In this document: positions 44,281 to 53,970 of the stretch, one piece after another
How positions within the stretch are numbered: position 1 is the first letter of the stretch
Layout: each line of letters opens with the position of its first letter
DNA from: Haloplanus sp. CK5-1
GTDB lineage: Archaea; Halobacteriota; Halobacteria; Halobacteriales; Haloferacaceae
DNA: 64,000 nt
Direction: 5' to 3'
Assembly (NCBI RefSeq): GCF_037201915.1
Contig: NZ_CP147505.1
Span: 248,001-312,000, forward strand
Notes under the pieces: generated by a model
The model's database searches: none
The model's input: only the letters and a program-made list of their open reading frames with translations
What the model was told of the DNA's origin: nothing
Position numbers and translations under genes: made by a program

Positions 44281-45462
44281 TCAGATCGTCTGTTCCTGAA
44301 CGATTTCGAGGGTCTTCTCGCGGTCCTCCCAGTTGACGAAGATGGCGACGGAGGTGGCGGAGGTGATGAGGTCGTGGATGTTGATGCCGGCCTCGGACAC
44401 CGGTTGAACGATGTCGAGGATGATGCCCGGCCGGTTGGGGAGTTCACCGCCCGTGACGCGGATGACGGCGAACTGGTTCTCGACGGTGACCGACGAGAGC
44501 GTATCGTCGTCGACGACCTGTTCGTGGAGGACGTACTCCGCGTCCTCCGAGAGGTCGTCGTTGACGTAGAAGGTGACCGAGTCCATCCCGCTGGCGACGG
44601 CGTCGATGTTGGTGTCCTCGTTCCGGAGCGACTGTGAGAGGTCGGCGAGGATACCGGGGCGATTGCGGAGCGCGCGGCCGGCGACGGTGATGCAGGCGAG
44701 GGGTTCGTCCTGCATGTCGATGAGGTTCTGGAACTGGCCCTCGATGCGGGTGCCGCCGGTCAGCAGGTCGCCGTGCTGGTAGTGGACGACGCGGACGGTG
44801 AGGTCCTCGTCCTTGTACGAGAGGGCGCTGGGGGCGACGACCTCCGCGCCCCGAAAGGAGAGGTTCCGGAGTTCGTCGACGGTGATATGACCGACGTTGC
44901 GGGCACCCTCGACGACCCGCGGGTCACCGGTCATGACACCCTCGACGTCGGTGACGATGACCACCTCGTCGGCGTCCATGAACTTCCCGAGCATCACGGC
45001 GGTCGTGTCGGAGCCACCGCGGCCGAGCGTGGTCACCTCGCCGTCGATGGTCTGGGCGAGAAAGCCCGTGATGACGGGGACGACGTGGTCGAGGTCAGCG
45101 GCGAGGGCCTCGGCGCGTTTCAGCGTCTCCTCGGCGTCGACCTCGCCGAACTCGTCGGTGATGATCGGCCACGCCTCGGTGCCGGGTTCGACGAACGTGG
45201 CGTCGACGCCGCGGGCGGCCAGTGCCGCCTTCAGCATCCGGACGCTCGTCCGTTCGCCCATGCTGACGATTTCGGCGCGGTCGGCGTCCTCGGCCTCGAA
45301 CGTGATCTCCTCCAAGAGTTCGTCGGTCGTCGACCCCATGGCGCTGGCGACGATGGCGATCTCGTGGCCTTCCTCCACCGCTTTCGCGACGGTGTCGGCC
45401 GCGCGTTCGATGCGGTCGCCGCTCCCGAGCGACGTGCCACCGAACTTCGCCACTACGCGCAT
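44281..45462 (-). CDS. lysC: Aspartate kinase
   Basis: This 393-aa protein starts MRVVAKFGGTSLGSGDRIE, with the kinase nucleotide/aspartate-binding motif KFGGTS. Later kinase motifs include TLGRGGSDTTA and DVEGVMTGDPR. Two ACT domains follow (about 265-393). The enzyme phosphorylates aspartate at the entry to threonine/methionine/lysine synthesis and is usually feedback-regulated through the ACT domains. GGAGG 8 bp before the ATG is a good ribosome binding site, and TTATAA at about 45522-45530 is a possible TATA. Confidence 0.95.
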   Translation of the reverse strand: MRVVAKFGGTSLGSGDRIERAADTVAKAVEEGHEIAIVASAMGSTTDELLEEITFEAEDADRAEIVSMGERTSVRMLKAALAARGVDATFVEPGTEAWPIITDEFGEVDAEETLKRAEALAADLDHVVPVITGFLAQTIDGEVTTLGRGGSDTTAVMLGKFMDADEVVIVTDVEGVMTGDPRVVEGARNVGHITVDELRNLSFRGAEVVAPSALSYKDEDLTVRVVHYQHGDLLTGGTRIEGQFQNLIDMQDEPLACITVAGRALRNRPGILADLSQSLRNEDTNIDAVASGMDSVTFYVNDDLSEDAEYVLHEQVVDDDTLSSVTVENQFAVIRVTGGELPNRPGIILDIVQPVSEAGINIHDLITSATSVAIFVNWEDREKTLEIVQEQTI

Positions 45463-45719
45463 CGTGGTCCCTCCACGGTGTCCGACGGGTGCCCAAGCAT
45501 GCCATGGGGTAGCGGGGTGGACGGTTATAACTGTGTTCACTTGCCCACGCAGCGGCGTGCTCACGCCGCCGGTGCGACCGAGCACCCAAAGCTGTCAAAT
45601 TACTGTTTTTATGTCGTCGGCCGGGCAGCACAACCGAGGGTGTTCGGCCCGTCGGTCGCCGATACGACGATGTAATACCTCGGAAACATTTAACCTCGGC
45701 GAGTGGATCTGTCGGCGCG

Positions 45720-48700
45720 ATGGCACGCTACCGCGTACCGGACCATCTGGTCTGTCTGGGCGGAGGCGGGATCGAGGTGGGGAAGACGTTCATGCGACAG
45801 CGGTGGATCCTGGAGGAGGTCCTCCGGGACGACCCGCGGGACGAGGCACCCGACGAGGACGCCCGTCCGCTCCACGCGTACTTCGTCGACTCCGACGAGT
45901 CGACGCTCTCGACCGACATCGAAGACGAGATCCAAGAGACCGTCGAGTCGATCAAAGCGGAGTACGGCATCCGGCGACATCCGGACGTCGACGGCACCGT
46001 CATCAACGTCGTCGACGGGCCGCACAAAAAATGCCTCCGGCCGGAACGGATGACCGCACGGACGGACATCAGCAAACTGGCACTCGACCAGAACCTCCAG
46101 GCCTGGTGGTTGCAACAGGGCGGAGACAGCGACGTTCTCGCCCCCCTCTCCGGCCTCGAACGCGGCGGCGTCGACAGGATTCGGGGACTCACGAAGGCGA
46201 TCTACCGGATCAGCCAGTGGCAGGGTGATCCCCTCGGTGCGATCGAACGGAGCGTCAGGAACGACGCCCACGACGAACCCCACGTCGCCATCGTCGTCGG
46301 CCTCGGTGGCGGGACTGGGTCGGGGCTCCTCCTCGACCTCGCACACCGCATCAAGCAGGCCGGGGCGACCGTCACGCTGTTCGGTATCCTCCCGAAGCCA
46401 AGCGGGCGCGACACCACCACCGTCCTCGCGAACGCGTACGCCACCCTCTCCGAACTCGAGTATCTCGCCCTCTCGGGGCTCAATCTCTTCGATGCGCGAA
46501 TCCTCCTCCCCTACGACCCCGCAGTCGACGACGACACCTTCGACAAGGCCGCCGTCTACACCATCACCGCCTTCTACAACCTGTCCGGGGCTCAGGTGGA
46601 TGCGTACCGACAGTTCGACGAGACGGACGACGCCGTCGGACCGCCGGAGTACGCCCCGTTCACGCTCGCGAGCACGCGGTATCTCCACTACCCAGGCGGG
46701 CAACTCGACCGGATCCGGAACGAGTTCCATGCGTACGTCGAGGACAAGTCGGCCGCGCTCGACGTCGAGGCGGGACTCTACGACGACCTGCGGGCGTACC
46801 TCACCGAACGCCACCCGGACGCGGCGAGGGAACTACACACGACCGTGGGTCACGGCGAGTATCGGCTCCCGTCCGCCGACGCCCTCGACCTCAAGCGCCG
46901 TCTCGACGACATCAGGGAGTTGCTCGAGCGACCGCTCCTGAAGCAACTGGAGTTCCGCTCCGCGCCGAAACTCCTGGAGGTGTTCGACGAGGTCCACGCC
47001 ATCGCCGAGAACCAAGCCACGTGGGACGACGACCGGTCGAAAGACGCCGCGGTCGCCCGTGACTTCGTCCCCCGACTGGCGGACGGCGTCGGCGACGTCG
47101 ACGACTACGAACCCGAGGGCGGGTGGGAACCCGGCGAGGAGGAGTTCGTTCGGGCCGTCCTCCGGGAAATCGAACTCCTCGCCCGACGCGCCGGGATCAT
47201 CGAAGCCACCGAGGCCCTCCGGGGCGAGGCCGACGAGGTCGCGACCGAGATCCGGAACGCCATCAGCGAGGAAAACAACGGGTACGCCACCGAGATCAGG
47301 GACGAGATCGGTGCACTCGAAGGGGAGCGCGTCACGGTGGAAGACGAGATCGAACGGCTCGAGGCGGAAATCGAGGAGGGGACTCACCGCGTCGAGGAGT
47401 ACAAAGACGAGTGGGACCGCTTGGTCGTCGACGTCGTCGACGAGTACCACGCCCTCGCCGAGCGGAGGCCGGAGATCGACCGCCTCCTCGACGAGTTACG
47501 ACTAGCGATCGAGGAGGCGGTCGACTTCGACGGGATCCGCCACCCCGACGAGATCGAACTCACCGGCACGGGGTTCGACCAGTACCGCAGGCTGAACGAG
47601 TTGCTCGACGATGTGGGCCACGACCCGATCGACGAGGCGATGATCGAGGAGACGATCCAGGACGTCAAGCGCGCGAAACAGCTTCGCCTCGAGGCGGCGA
47701 GGCGTCAGGGGACGCTCCGCGAACGGATCCTGAGCCTCTTCGGGATGGGAGCGATCGCCGGACTGCGAGAGGACTACCGCATGCTCGAAACGAGGATTGA
47801 CGGCCACCCCGCGGTCGAAGGGGGAAGCGAACTCGTCCACATCCCGTCGTGGACGGATCTATTCGAGGCGGAGATTCGGAGGAACTACTTCGAGGAACGG
47901 TCGGCGGCGCTCGACGACCACGCCGCCGACGTACTGGACGAACTCGAGGTGGAGACGAAGCGAGTCGTCGACGACGCGATGGAGGCGACGACTGTGTCCG
48001 TCTCGACCGCTCCGGACGTCGCCATCCGTGAGCACCTGGATCCCGAGGGTGGCGACGCGACCCAGGACGCGGATAGCGCGCGGAAGTTACTCGCGGAACT
48101 CCGCGGCGGCCCGGTCGAGGAGTACCTGTCCGCCGTCCTCGTCGCGCCGTTCGAGGAGCGACTGCGGGAACGGAAGGACGAACGGGACGATCTGTTGGCG
48201 GAACTGGAGGCGTACGAAGGGTTAGAATCGATCGTCACGGGGGTCGGGCGCGAGTACACGAAGGCCGTCGAAGGGGTGGAGCGTGTCGACGGGATCGAGA
48301 CACGCGATCCCGGTTACGAGGAAGGGTTTAGGATCGAGACGATGCCGTACTCGCGGGGGAAACTCTTGGGGACGGACGACCTGGGCGACGCCGACCTCTG
48401 GACGGACAAGGAGCGGACGGAAATCGTGAGTACCCTGACCGACATCCTCCCGCAGGTCGGCGACGAGTACCTCCCGATCGACCACGCGGACATCAGCGAT
48501 CCCGGCACGGAACGGGTGAAGTACGATGGCCACCGCATCGGCTCGGCGTTCATGAGCCCGCTGTTCGAGGGGTACGTCGACGGTCAGGAAGCCGCGATCC
48601 CAGAGGTCAAAGAGGAGATCGTCGATAACCGTCGGTTCACCGAGGATGGCTACCACAACGTGGGCCGGGGCGCGTTCGCGGACTCGTACGACTTCGCGAT

Positions 48701-49058
48701 GGCCACGTTCCTGCGTGGCGTGTTCCTCGACAACCTCAGTATCTTCACCACCGAGTGTCGCGACGCGTACACCTCGACGACGGACGTCGAGGGGGGCGAC
48801 GACCGCCACAATCCCCAAGACGAGGTGCCGGACGTCGTCAAGCGCCACTCCTACGGGCTGGACGGCGTGACCTACCTCGACGACGACTTCCTCCCCGACG
48901 AGTCCGACGGCGGGTTCTGCTACCGGCGGGACGTCCTGAACCTCGACCGCAACGGCACGGAAGTCCTGCTCGACCGGACCGACGAGGAGGTGGCGGAGAC
49001 GCTCCTCGAGGATTACCACGAAGTCGTCGGCTACCCGTCCACGGTCGAGATGGACTGA
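45720..49058 (+). CDS. Large tubulin-superfamily protein TubL2 (paralogue of TubL1)
   Basis: This 1112-aa protein starts MARYRVPDHLVCLGGGG and carries GGGTGSG at 196-202, exactly as in TubL1. The T1-like loop GGIEVGKTF again fits Walker A. The N-terminal 300 residues and C-terminal 170 or so are close to TubL1. The middle (about 400-930), rich in Glu/Arg helical segments with probable coiled coils, is strongly diverged. TATA-like CATTTAACC lies about 30 bp upstream. No membrane-GTPase genes follow it, so it is either an orphan or served by the proteins at 25-32 kb. Confidence 0.85.
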   Translation: MARYRVPDHLVCLGGGGIEVGKTFMRQRWILEEVLRDDPRDEAPDEDARPLHAYFVDSDESTLSTDIEDEIQETVESIKAEYGIRRHPDVDGTVINVVDGPHKKCLRPERMTARTDISKLALDQNLQAWWLQQGGDSDVLAPLSGLERGGVDRIRGLTKAIYRISQWQGDPLGAIERSVRNDAHDEPHVAIVVGLGGGTGSGLLLDLAHRIKQAGATVTLFGILPKPSGRDTTTVLANAYATLSELEYLALSGLNLFDARILLPYDPAVDDDTFDKAAVYTITAFYNLSGAQVDAYRQFDETDDAVGPPEYAPFTLASTRYLHYPGGQLDRIRNEFHAYVEDKSAALDVEAGLYDDLRAYLTERHPDAARELHTTVGHGEYRLPSADALDLKRRLDDIRELLERPLLKQLEFRSAPKLLEVFDEVHAIAENQATWDDDRSKDAAVARDFVPRLADGVGDVDDYEPEGGWEPGEEEFVRAVLREIELLARRAGIIEATEALRGEADEVATEIRNAISEENNGYATEIRDEIGALEGERVTVEDEIERLEAEIEEGTHRVEEYKDEWDRLVVDVVDEYHALAERRPEIDRLLDELRLAIEEAVDFDGIRHPDEIELTGTGFDQYRRLNELLDDVGHDPIDEAMIEETIQDVKRAKQLRLEAARRQGTLRERILSLFGMGAIAGLREDYRMLETRIDGHPAVEGGSELVHIPSWTDLFEAEIRRNYFEERSAALDDHAADVLDELEVETKRVVDDAMEATTVSVSTAPDVAIREHLDPEGGDATQDADSARKLLAELRGGPVEEYLSAVLVAPFEERLRERKDERDDLLAELEAYEGLESIVTGVGREYTKAVEGVERVDGIETRDPGYEEGFRIETMPYSRGKLLGTDDLGDADLWTDKERTEIVSTLTDILPQVGDEYLPIDHADISDPGTERVKYDGHRIGSAFMSPLFEGYVDGQEAAIPEVKEEIVDNRRFTEDGYHNVGRGAFADSYDFAMATFLRGVFLDNLSIFTTECRDAYTSTTDVEGGDDRHNPQDEVPDVVKRHSYGLDGVTYLDDDFLPDESDGGFCYRRDVLNLDRNGTEVLLDRTDEEVAETLLEDYHEVVGYPSTVEMD

Positions 49059-49242
49059 CGGGCGGGGTCGGTCGTCTACCACGGGATTGCCGCGGTGCGG
49101 TCGCGGCGCGGGTCGCGGCGCGGCGAGACGGACGTCACAGCACGGGTGACCGACGGCCGAACGTCGGTGCCGGCGATCGGCGACTCGGAGAACGAGGGGC
49201 CGACGGCGAGCGTTTAAGCGCCTCCCGCGAGAATGGGTAGGT

Positions 49243-49680
49243 ATGGACGTGCGAGACGCGGTCGAGGCCGACGCCGACGCCCTCTCGGCGATCGCGGACG
49301 TGCCCTCGGACGTAATTCGGAACCTGATCCACGACAGGACCGTTCGGGTCGCGGAGCGGGAGGAGACGACCGCGGGACCGAACGCCGACACGGACGACGA
49401 TGGCCCGGACGTGGCCGGATTCGTCAGTTTCGACGTGCGGGACCGGACGGTCCACGTGACACAACTGGGCGGGACCGAACGGGCCTGTGAGCGCCTGCTG
49501 ACCGAACCCGTCCGCTTCGCCACCGGCGAGGGGATGACGGTCGAACTGCTGACGGTCGACGACGACGAGGTGACCCGCGCGGCCGCCGAGGCTGCCGGGT
49601 TCGAACGCGACGGGACGGGACCGGCGTTCGACGGGAAAGAGACCATCCGGTACCGACTCGATCCGTCCGATCCGACGTAG
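49243..49680 (+). CDS. GNAT-like N-acetyltransferase
   Basis: This 145-aa protein starts MDVRDAVEADADALSAIA, the usual first strand and helix of GNAT proteins. A central strand (VAGFVSFDVRDRTVHVTQL) and a late AAAEAAGFERDG segment match the acetyl-CoA-binding and C-terminal part of the fold, although the P-loop-like RxxGxG motif is degraded. TTTAAG at 49213-49218 sits 27 bp upstream of the ATG, so it is leaderless. Substrate is unknown. Confidence 0.8.
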   Translation: MDVRDAVEADADALSAIADVPSDVIRNLIHDRTVRVAEREETTAGPNADTDDDGPDVAGFVSFDVRDRTVHVTQLGGTERACERLLTEPVRFATGEGMTVELLTVDDDEVTRAAAEAAGFERDGTGPAFDGKETIRYRLDPSDPT

Positions 49681-49701
49681 CGCGGGAAAGGACCGGGAGT
49701 C

Positions 49702-51372
49702 TCACGCGAACTTGCGGACGGTCAGGTCCAGCGTGTCGAGGTCGACGATGGGAGCGAAGCCGGCGTCGGGGTCGATGTTGACGCTCTTCTGGAAGGCGGT
49801 CTGGGCCTGCCAGCATCCGCTGTTGACCGCGAGGACGTCGTGGTACTTGCCGTACCCGAGTTTGTGGACGTGGCCGGTGTGGAAGACGTCGGGCACCTCG
49901 TCGACGACGAGGTAATCCTCCTCCTCGGGGGCCAGACGGTTCCGACCGCCGTACGTCGGGGCGACGTGGCGCTTTTTCAACAACTGGTACATCGCCCGGT
50001 GGGGTTCGTCGTAACTCGCCTTCTCCTCGGGCAGTTCGGCGATCACCTCGTCGAGCGAGACGCCGTGGTACATCAACACCGAGACGCCCTCGACGGTCAC
50101 GGTGGAGGGGTTGCCGACGACCCGGGCGTCGTGGGCCGACATCATGTCCCGGAGTTCCTGGTCGAAGGCCGGTTGGGGTTCGGCCAGCCTGACCGCGTCG
50201 TGGTTGCCCGGAATCATCACGATTTCCAGGTCCCCGGGGACGGCCTTGAGGTGCTCCGAGAAGCGCTCGTACTGGTCGTAGATGTCGACGATGTCGAGTT
50301 CCTCGTCCTGGTCGGGGTAGACGCCGACGCCCTCCACCATGTCGCCCGCGAGGAGGAGGTACTCGACGGCCTCGGCCTCCTCGGTGTGGAGCCAGTCGGC
50401 GAACCGATTCCAGGCGTCGGCCATGAACTCCTGACTGCCGACGTGGACGTCCGAGACGAGCGCCGCCTGGACGTGCCGGTCGGCGGTGTTGGGCCGGTGG
50501 GTCCGGGGGACGTCGGGGAAGTGGAGGGTGTCGACGAAGACGAGGCCCGCGTCGTCCGAGAGCGTTCCCTCGACGGCGAGACACTCGTCGAGAAGTATCT
50601 CGTCGACCACGCCGGCGAGGTCGCGACCTTTCGTGATCATACAGGAGACGGTTCCGGTCGTGTCTTCGAGTTCGACGATCCAGTGGCCGTTCGCCGAGGA
50701 CCGGACGTCGTCCACCAGCCCGATCATCGCCACGTCGTTCCCGCCGGTCATGTCCTCGATGGCCGACGCAGGGCGGTGGTTTACGCGGCCGCGAAGCTTC
50801 GCCGAGAGCGTCTCGTAGCGGTCGCGAAAGACCGAGACGAAGTCGGCGTACTCCCCGGTTCCGGTGCTTCGCCCGGTGATGTCGCCAGTGACCGTTACCG
50901 GCGGCGGCGAGCCGGGGTCCTCGGACGGGTCTGGGGTCGGCTCGGTCGTCGTCCTCGTCGCAGTCTCACACCCCTCCGTTTCGACTGGAGAAGTCGCATC
51001 CGAGTCTGTATGTGTCGGGTCGTGTCCTGCAGTTGAAACGGAGGAGTTGGGTTCGTCGGTGGTGGTCGACGGATCGTCCGTGGTGGCGATCGCCGAACCG
51101 TCCGTGGTGGAAGCAGCCGGGTCAGTCGGAGTGGTAGTCGCCGGCTCATCCGGCGAGCCGGCGTCGGTATCGGCGTCGGTGGTAGCATCGAGCGTCGAGC
51201 GGACGTGCGCGGCGGTGAGGCGGAGGGCGTCGTCGTCGGCCGTCTCGACGGCGGCGTCGAGGGCGGCAGCAGGATCGGATGCGTTCGCGAGGAGGGTCAC
51301 TGCCTCACGCTCGGCGTTGTAACCGCGGCGGGCGAGTTCTCTGGCGACCCGAACTGGCGTCTCCAGTGGCAC
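49702..51372 (-). CDS. polB: DNA polymerase D small subunit (DP1)
   Basis: This 556-aa protein starts at a GTG (51372) giving MPLETPVRVARELARRGYN, the conserved beginning in haloarchaea. The longer frame from 51426 is not supported. An OB-fold region is followed by a calcineurin-like phosphoesterase domain with DVHVGS, GDMVEG, IPGNHDAVR and FHTGHVH, which in PolD provides the 3'-5' proofreading exonuclease. A Thr/Ser/Asp-rich linker (about 65-160) separates the N-terminal helical part. It pairs with the large subunit DP2, encoded elsewhere. It lies in the conserved origin neighbourhood. Confidence 0.95.
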   Translation of the reverse strand: MPLETPVRVARELARRGYNAEREAVTLLANASDPAAALDAAVETADDDALRLTAAHVRSTLDATTDADTDAGSPDEPATTTPTDPAASTTDGSAIATTDDPSTTTDEPNSSVSTAGHDPTHTDSDATSPVETEGCETATRTTTEPTPDPSEDPGSPPPVTVTGDITGRSTGTGEYADFVSVFRDRYETLSAKLRGRVNHRPASAIEDMTGGNDVAMIGLVDDVRSSANGHWIVELEDTTGTVSCMITKGRDLAGVVDEILLDECLAVEGTLSDDAGLVFVDTLHFPDVPRTHRPNTADRHVQAALVSDVHVGSQEFMADAWNRFADWLHTEEAEAVEYLLLAGDMVEGVGVYPDQDEELDIVDIYDQYERFSEHLKAVPGDLEIVMIPGNHDAVRLAEPQPAFDQELRDMMSAHDARVVGNPSTVTVEGVSVLMYHGVSLDEVIAELPEEKASYDEPHRAMYQLLKKRHVAPTYGGRNRLAPEEEDYLVVDEVPDVFHTGHVHKLGYGKYHDVLAVNSGCWQAQTAFQKSVNIDPDAGFAPIVDLDTLDLTVRKFA

Positions 51373-51451
51373 AGGAGAGCCACGACTGGCGCGGGCAAAA
51401 GGATGCCGGAAGTCCAGAAACTTCAACTCCGCCGGCGGTGAACGGGAACCG

Positions 51452-52420
51452 ATGAGCGAGGACGACGGCCCCCGGTCCCCCGGCGGGTCCGACCCAGTCG
51501 ACGCCGATCGGTTCGACGACGACTCCCCTCCAGTCGACGACGATCAGTCGCCCGACGGATCCGAGCCAGTCGACGAGGGTCGACCCGCGGACGACCCACG
51601 CCGGATCGACGCCGACCGATCCGACGACGACCGGAGGGGACGCGACGGGCCGCTGCGTCGGGTGCTGGCGGCCGAGAGTGGGGCGCTCCTAGTCCTCCGG
51701 GAGACGGCGGTGAGCGTCGGAGCCGTCGTCGCCGTCGGCCTCCTGTTGTTCGCGATCAGCGGCGTGTGGCCGCCGATGGTGGCCGTCGAGAGCGGGAGCA
51801 TGGAACCACACATGCAGAAGGGTGATCTGGTGTTCATGACAGAGCCCGGGCGGTTCGCCGGGGACGCGGCCCACGAGGGGACGGGGGTAGTGACCCGCGA
51901 AACCGCACGGCAGGGCGACCACTGGAAGTTCGGCGCACCCGGATCGGTGATCGTCTACGACGATCCGGGGAGCGCCGGGCCGCCCGTGATCCACCGCGCA
52001 CAGTTCTGGGTCGAGGAGGGCGAGAACTGGTACGACCGGGCGAATCCGGACTACGTCGCGGCGAGCGACTGCGAGGAGATGCGCAACTGTCCGGCCCCGA
52101 ACGACGGGTTCGTGACGAAAGGGGACGCCAACGGACGGTACGACCAGGTGAACGGTATCAGCGAACCGGTCGAGCCCGGGTGGATCGTCGGTATCGCGCG
52201 CGTCAGGATCCCCTATCTCGGCTGGGTCCGGCTGAGTGTCTCGAGTCTCGCCCTCGATTCGCCGAGTGTGGCGTCGACGACGCTCGAGGGGGAGACGGGA
52301 ACGGGACTCGGTGACGCCGGATCGGGACCGGTCGGGGAGCGCGAGTCGTGGAACGCGTCGATCGGTAGTGGACGGATGGGAGTGATCCCGAGGATCACGA
52401 CGACGCCACCGACCGCGTAG
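51452..52420 (+). CDS. sec11: Signal peptidase I (archaeal Sec11 type)
   Basis: This 322-aa protein has an N-terminal acidic, repetitive region (about 1-65, rich in DD, PVD and RR), then one transmembrane helix (VSVGAVVAVGLLLFAISGV). The catalytic Ser is in VESGSMEPHM. His in VIHRAQ takes the place of the bacterial Lys, as in archaeal and ER signal peptidases, and conserved Asp residues lie in TKGDANGRYD. It cleaves Sec signal peptides at the outer membrane face. It is divergent from polB, as is usual near haloarchaeal oriC1. Confidence 0.93.
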   Translation: MSEDDGPRSPGGSDPVDADRFDDDSPPVDDDQSPDGSEPVDEGRPADDPRRIDADRSDDDRRGRDGPLRRVLAAESGALLVLRETAVSVGAVVAVGLLLFAISGVWPPMVAVESGSMEPHMQKGDLVFMTEPGRFAGDAAHEGTGVVTRETARQGDHWKFGAPGSVIVYDDPGSAGPPVIHRAQFWVEEGENWYDRANPDYVAASDCEEMRNCPAPNDGFVTKGDANGRYDQVNGISEPVEPGWIVGIARVRIPYLGWVRLSVSSLALDSPSVASTTLEGETGTGLGDAGSGPVGERESWNASIGSGRMGVIPRITTTPPTA

Positions 52421-52429
52421 CACGGCCGG

Positions 52430-53962
52430 TCAGTTGTCGAACCGGGCCTGCACGAACGGCTGGGCGTTCTCGATGTCGCCGAGTCGGGAGTCCGAGAGGA
52501 GGACCGCTTCGGTCTCGTCGACGGGGACCGAGAGGCTGATCTCCTTGGTGCGACCGTACCGCCCCTTGCTCACGACGACGGCGTTGACGATGCCGAGCAT
52601 GTCGAGTTCGGAGATGAGGTCGGTGACCCGGCGCTGGGTCAACACATCGGCGTCTATCTCCTCACAGAGGCGCTTGTAGATGTTGAACACCTCGCCGGTG
52701 TTGATGTTGTGAACGCCGTTCTTCTCGAGGAGGATGATCGCGAAGAGAACGATCTTCGACTGCGTCGGGAGGGTGCGGACCACCTCGACGACGCGGTCGA
52801 GTTCGATCTTGTCTTGGGCCTGCCGGACGTGGTTCTCCTCGACAGTGTCGGCCTGTCCGCGTTCGGCGAGTTCACCCGCGGTCCGGAGGAGGTCGAGGGC
52901 GCGGCGGGCGTCACCGTGTTCTTGGGCCGCGAAAGCGGCACAGAGCGGGATGACGTCCTCGGTGAGTGCGCCGCCCTCGAACGCCACGTCCGCCCGGTGT
53001 TGGAGGATGTCGCGGAGTTGGTTGGCGTCGTAGGGCGGGAAGACGATCTCTTCCTCGCCCAGACTCGACTTGACACGGGGGTCGAGGAAGTCGGTGAACT
53101 TCAGGTCGTTCGAGATACCCATGATGGAGATACGGGAGTTCTCGAGTTCGGAGTTCATCCGGGAGAGGTTGTACAGCGTGTCGTCACCGGACTTCTCGAC
53201 GAGTTTGTCGATCTCGTCGAGCATGATGACGACGACGCGTTCGTGATAGTCGACGGCCTCGAAGAAGGAACTGTAGACCCGATCGGTCGGCCACCCGGTC
53301 ATCGGGACGGAGTCCATCCCCTCGCGGTCCGCTTCGAGGGATTCGATCCGGTCGTCGATAGCCGCCGTGGAGTCGAACGGGGAGTCGGCGGGGGTGGCGT
53401 CGCCGTCCGCGATGGCCGCCCGGCGGTCGGCTAGGTCGTCGATCCGGTCCTCGATGACCGTGCGGTTTTTCTCGATGAACTTGTTGGCGAGTTGGGCCAG
53501 CACCCGGTACTGGGTGTCGGTCACCTCACAGTTGATGTACTCCACCTCACAGGGGACGTCGTACTTCTCGGAGGTAGACTCCAGTTCCTTGCTGACGAAC
53601 TTCGCACTGGCAGTTTTGCCCGTCCCCGTCTTCCCGTAGATGAGGATGTTGGAGGGGGTGTCGCCCCGGAGCGCCGAGACCAAGATGGTCGCCATCCGGT
53701 TGATCTGTTCGTTTCGGTGGGGGAGTTCGTGTGGCGTATAGGAGGGCCGAAGCACCTCCTTGTTCTCGAAGATTGGCTCCCCGGAGAGTAAGTCGTCGAA
53801 CAGGCCCTGGTTGTCCTCGGCATCGTCGTCGTCGAGGACGTCGTCGATGTCGACGTCGTGAGAGATATCGGACGTCCGGTCCCGGGCGGGGGCGTCGCGG
53901 AGGTCGTCCTCTTCGGGGTCGGAGGCGGACCGGTCGTCAGGGGGTGAGTCGTCGGAGTCCAT
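52430..53962 (-). CDS. orc1: Orc1/Cdc6 replication initiator
   Basis: This 510-aa AAA+ ATPase has an acidic N-terminal extension (about 1-55), Walker A GKTGTGKT at about 108-115, Walker B VVVIMLDEIDKL, sensor 1 ISNDLKF and an Arg finger region DPRVKSS. A winged-helix domain follows at the C-terminus (ALTQRR-like segment DVLTQRRVTDLISELD). A 45-residue insertion between Walker A and B is Asp-rich, common in haloarchaeal Orc1. It binds origin ORB boxes and recruits MCM. The origin lies directly upstream, so this is the oriC1-type paralogue. Confidence 0.95.
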   Translation of the reverse strand: MDSDDSPPDDRSASDPEEDDLRDAPARDRTSDISHDVDIDDVLDDDDAEDNQGLFDDLLSGEPIFENKEVLRPSYTPHELPHRNEQINRMATILVSALRGDTPSNILIYGKTGTGKTASAKFVSKELESTSEKYDVPCEVEYINCEVTDTQYRVLAQLANKFIEKNRTVIEDRIDDLADRRAAIADGDATPADSPFDSTAAIDDRIESLEADREGMDSVPMTGWPTDRVYSSFFEAVDYHERVVVIMLDEIDKLVEKSGDDTLYNLSRMNSELENSRISIMGISNDLKFTDFLDPRVKSSLGEEEIVFPPYDANQLRDILQHRADVAFEGGALTEDVIPLCAAFAAQEHGDARRALDLLRTAGELAERGQADTVEENHVRQAQDKIELDRVVEVVRTLPTQSKIVLFAIILLEKNGVHNINTGEVFNIYKRLCEEIDADVLTQRRVTDLISELDMLGIVNAVVVSKGRYGRTKEISLSVPVDETEAVLLSDSRLGDIENAQPFVQARFDN

Positions 53963-53970
53963 CTAGTTAT

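Noticed and set aside
45551-45570. Palindrome GCGGCGTG-CT-CACGCCGC upstream of lysC as an operator of tubL2
   Set aside because: It is more than 140 bp from the tubL2 TATA, has no counterpart before tubL1, and GC-rich palindromes of this size are frequent in such DNA.
48222-49646. 474-aa minus-strand frame over the end of tubL2
   Set aside because: It crosses the tubL2 3' end and the GNAT gene, both well supported, and has a Ser/Arg-rich atypical composition.
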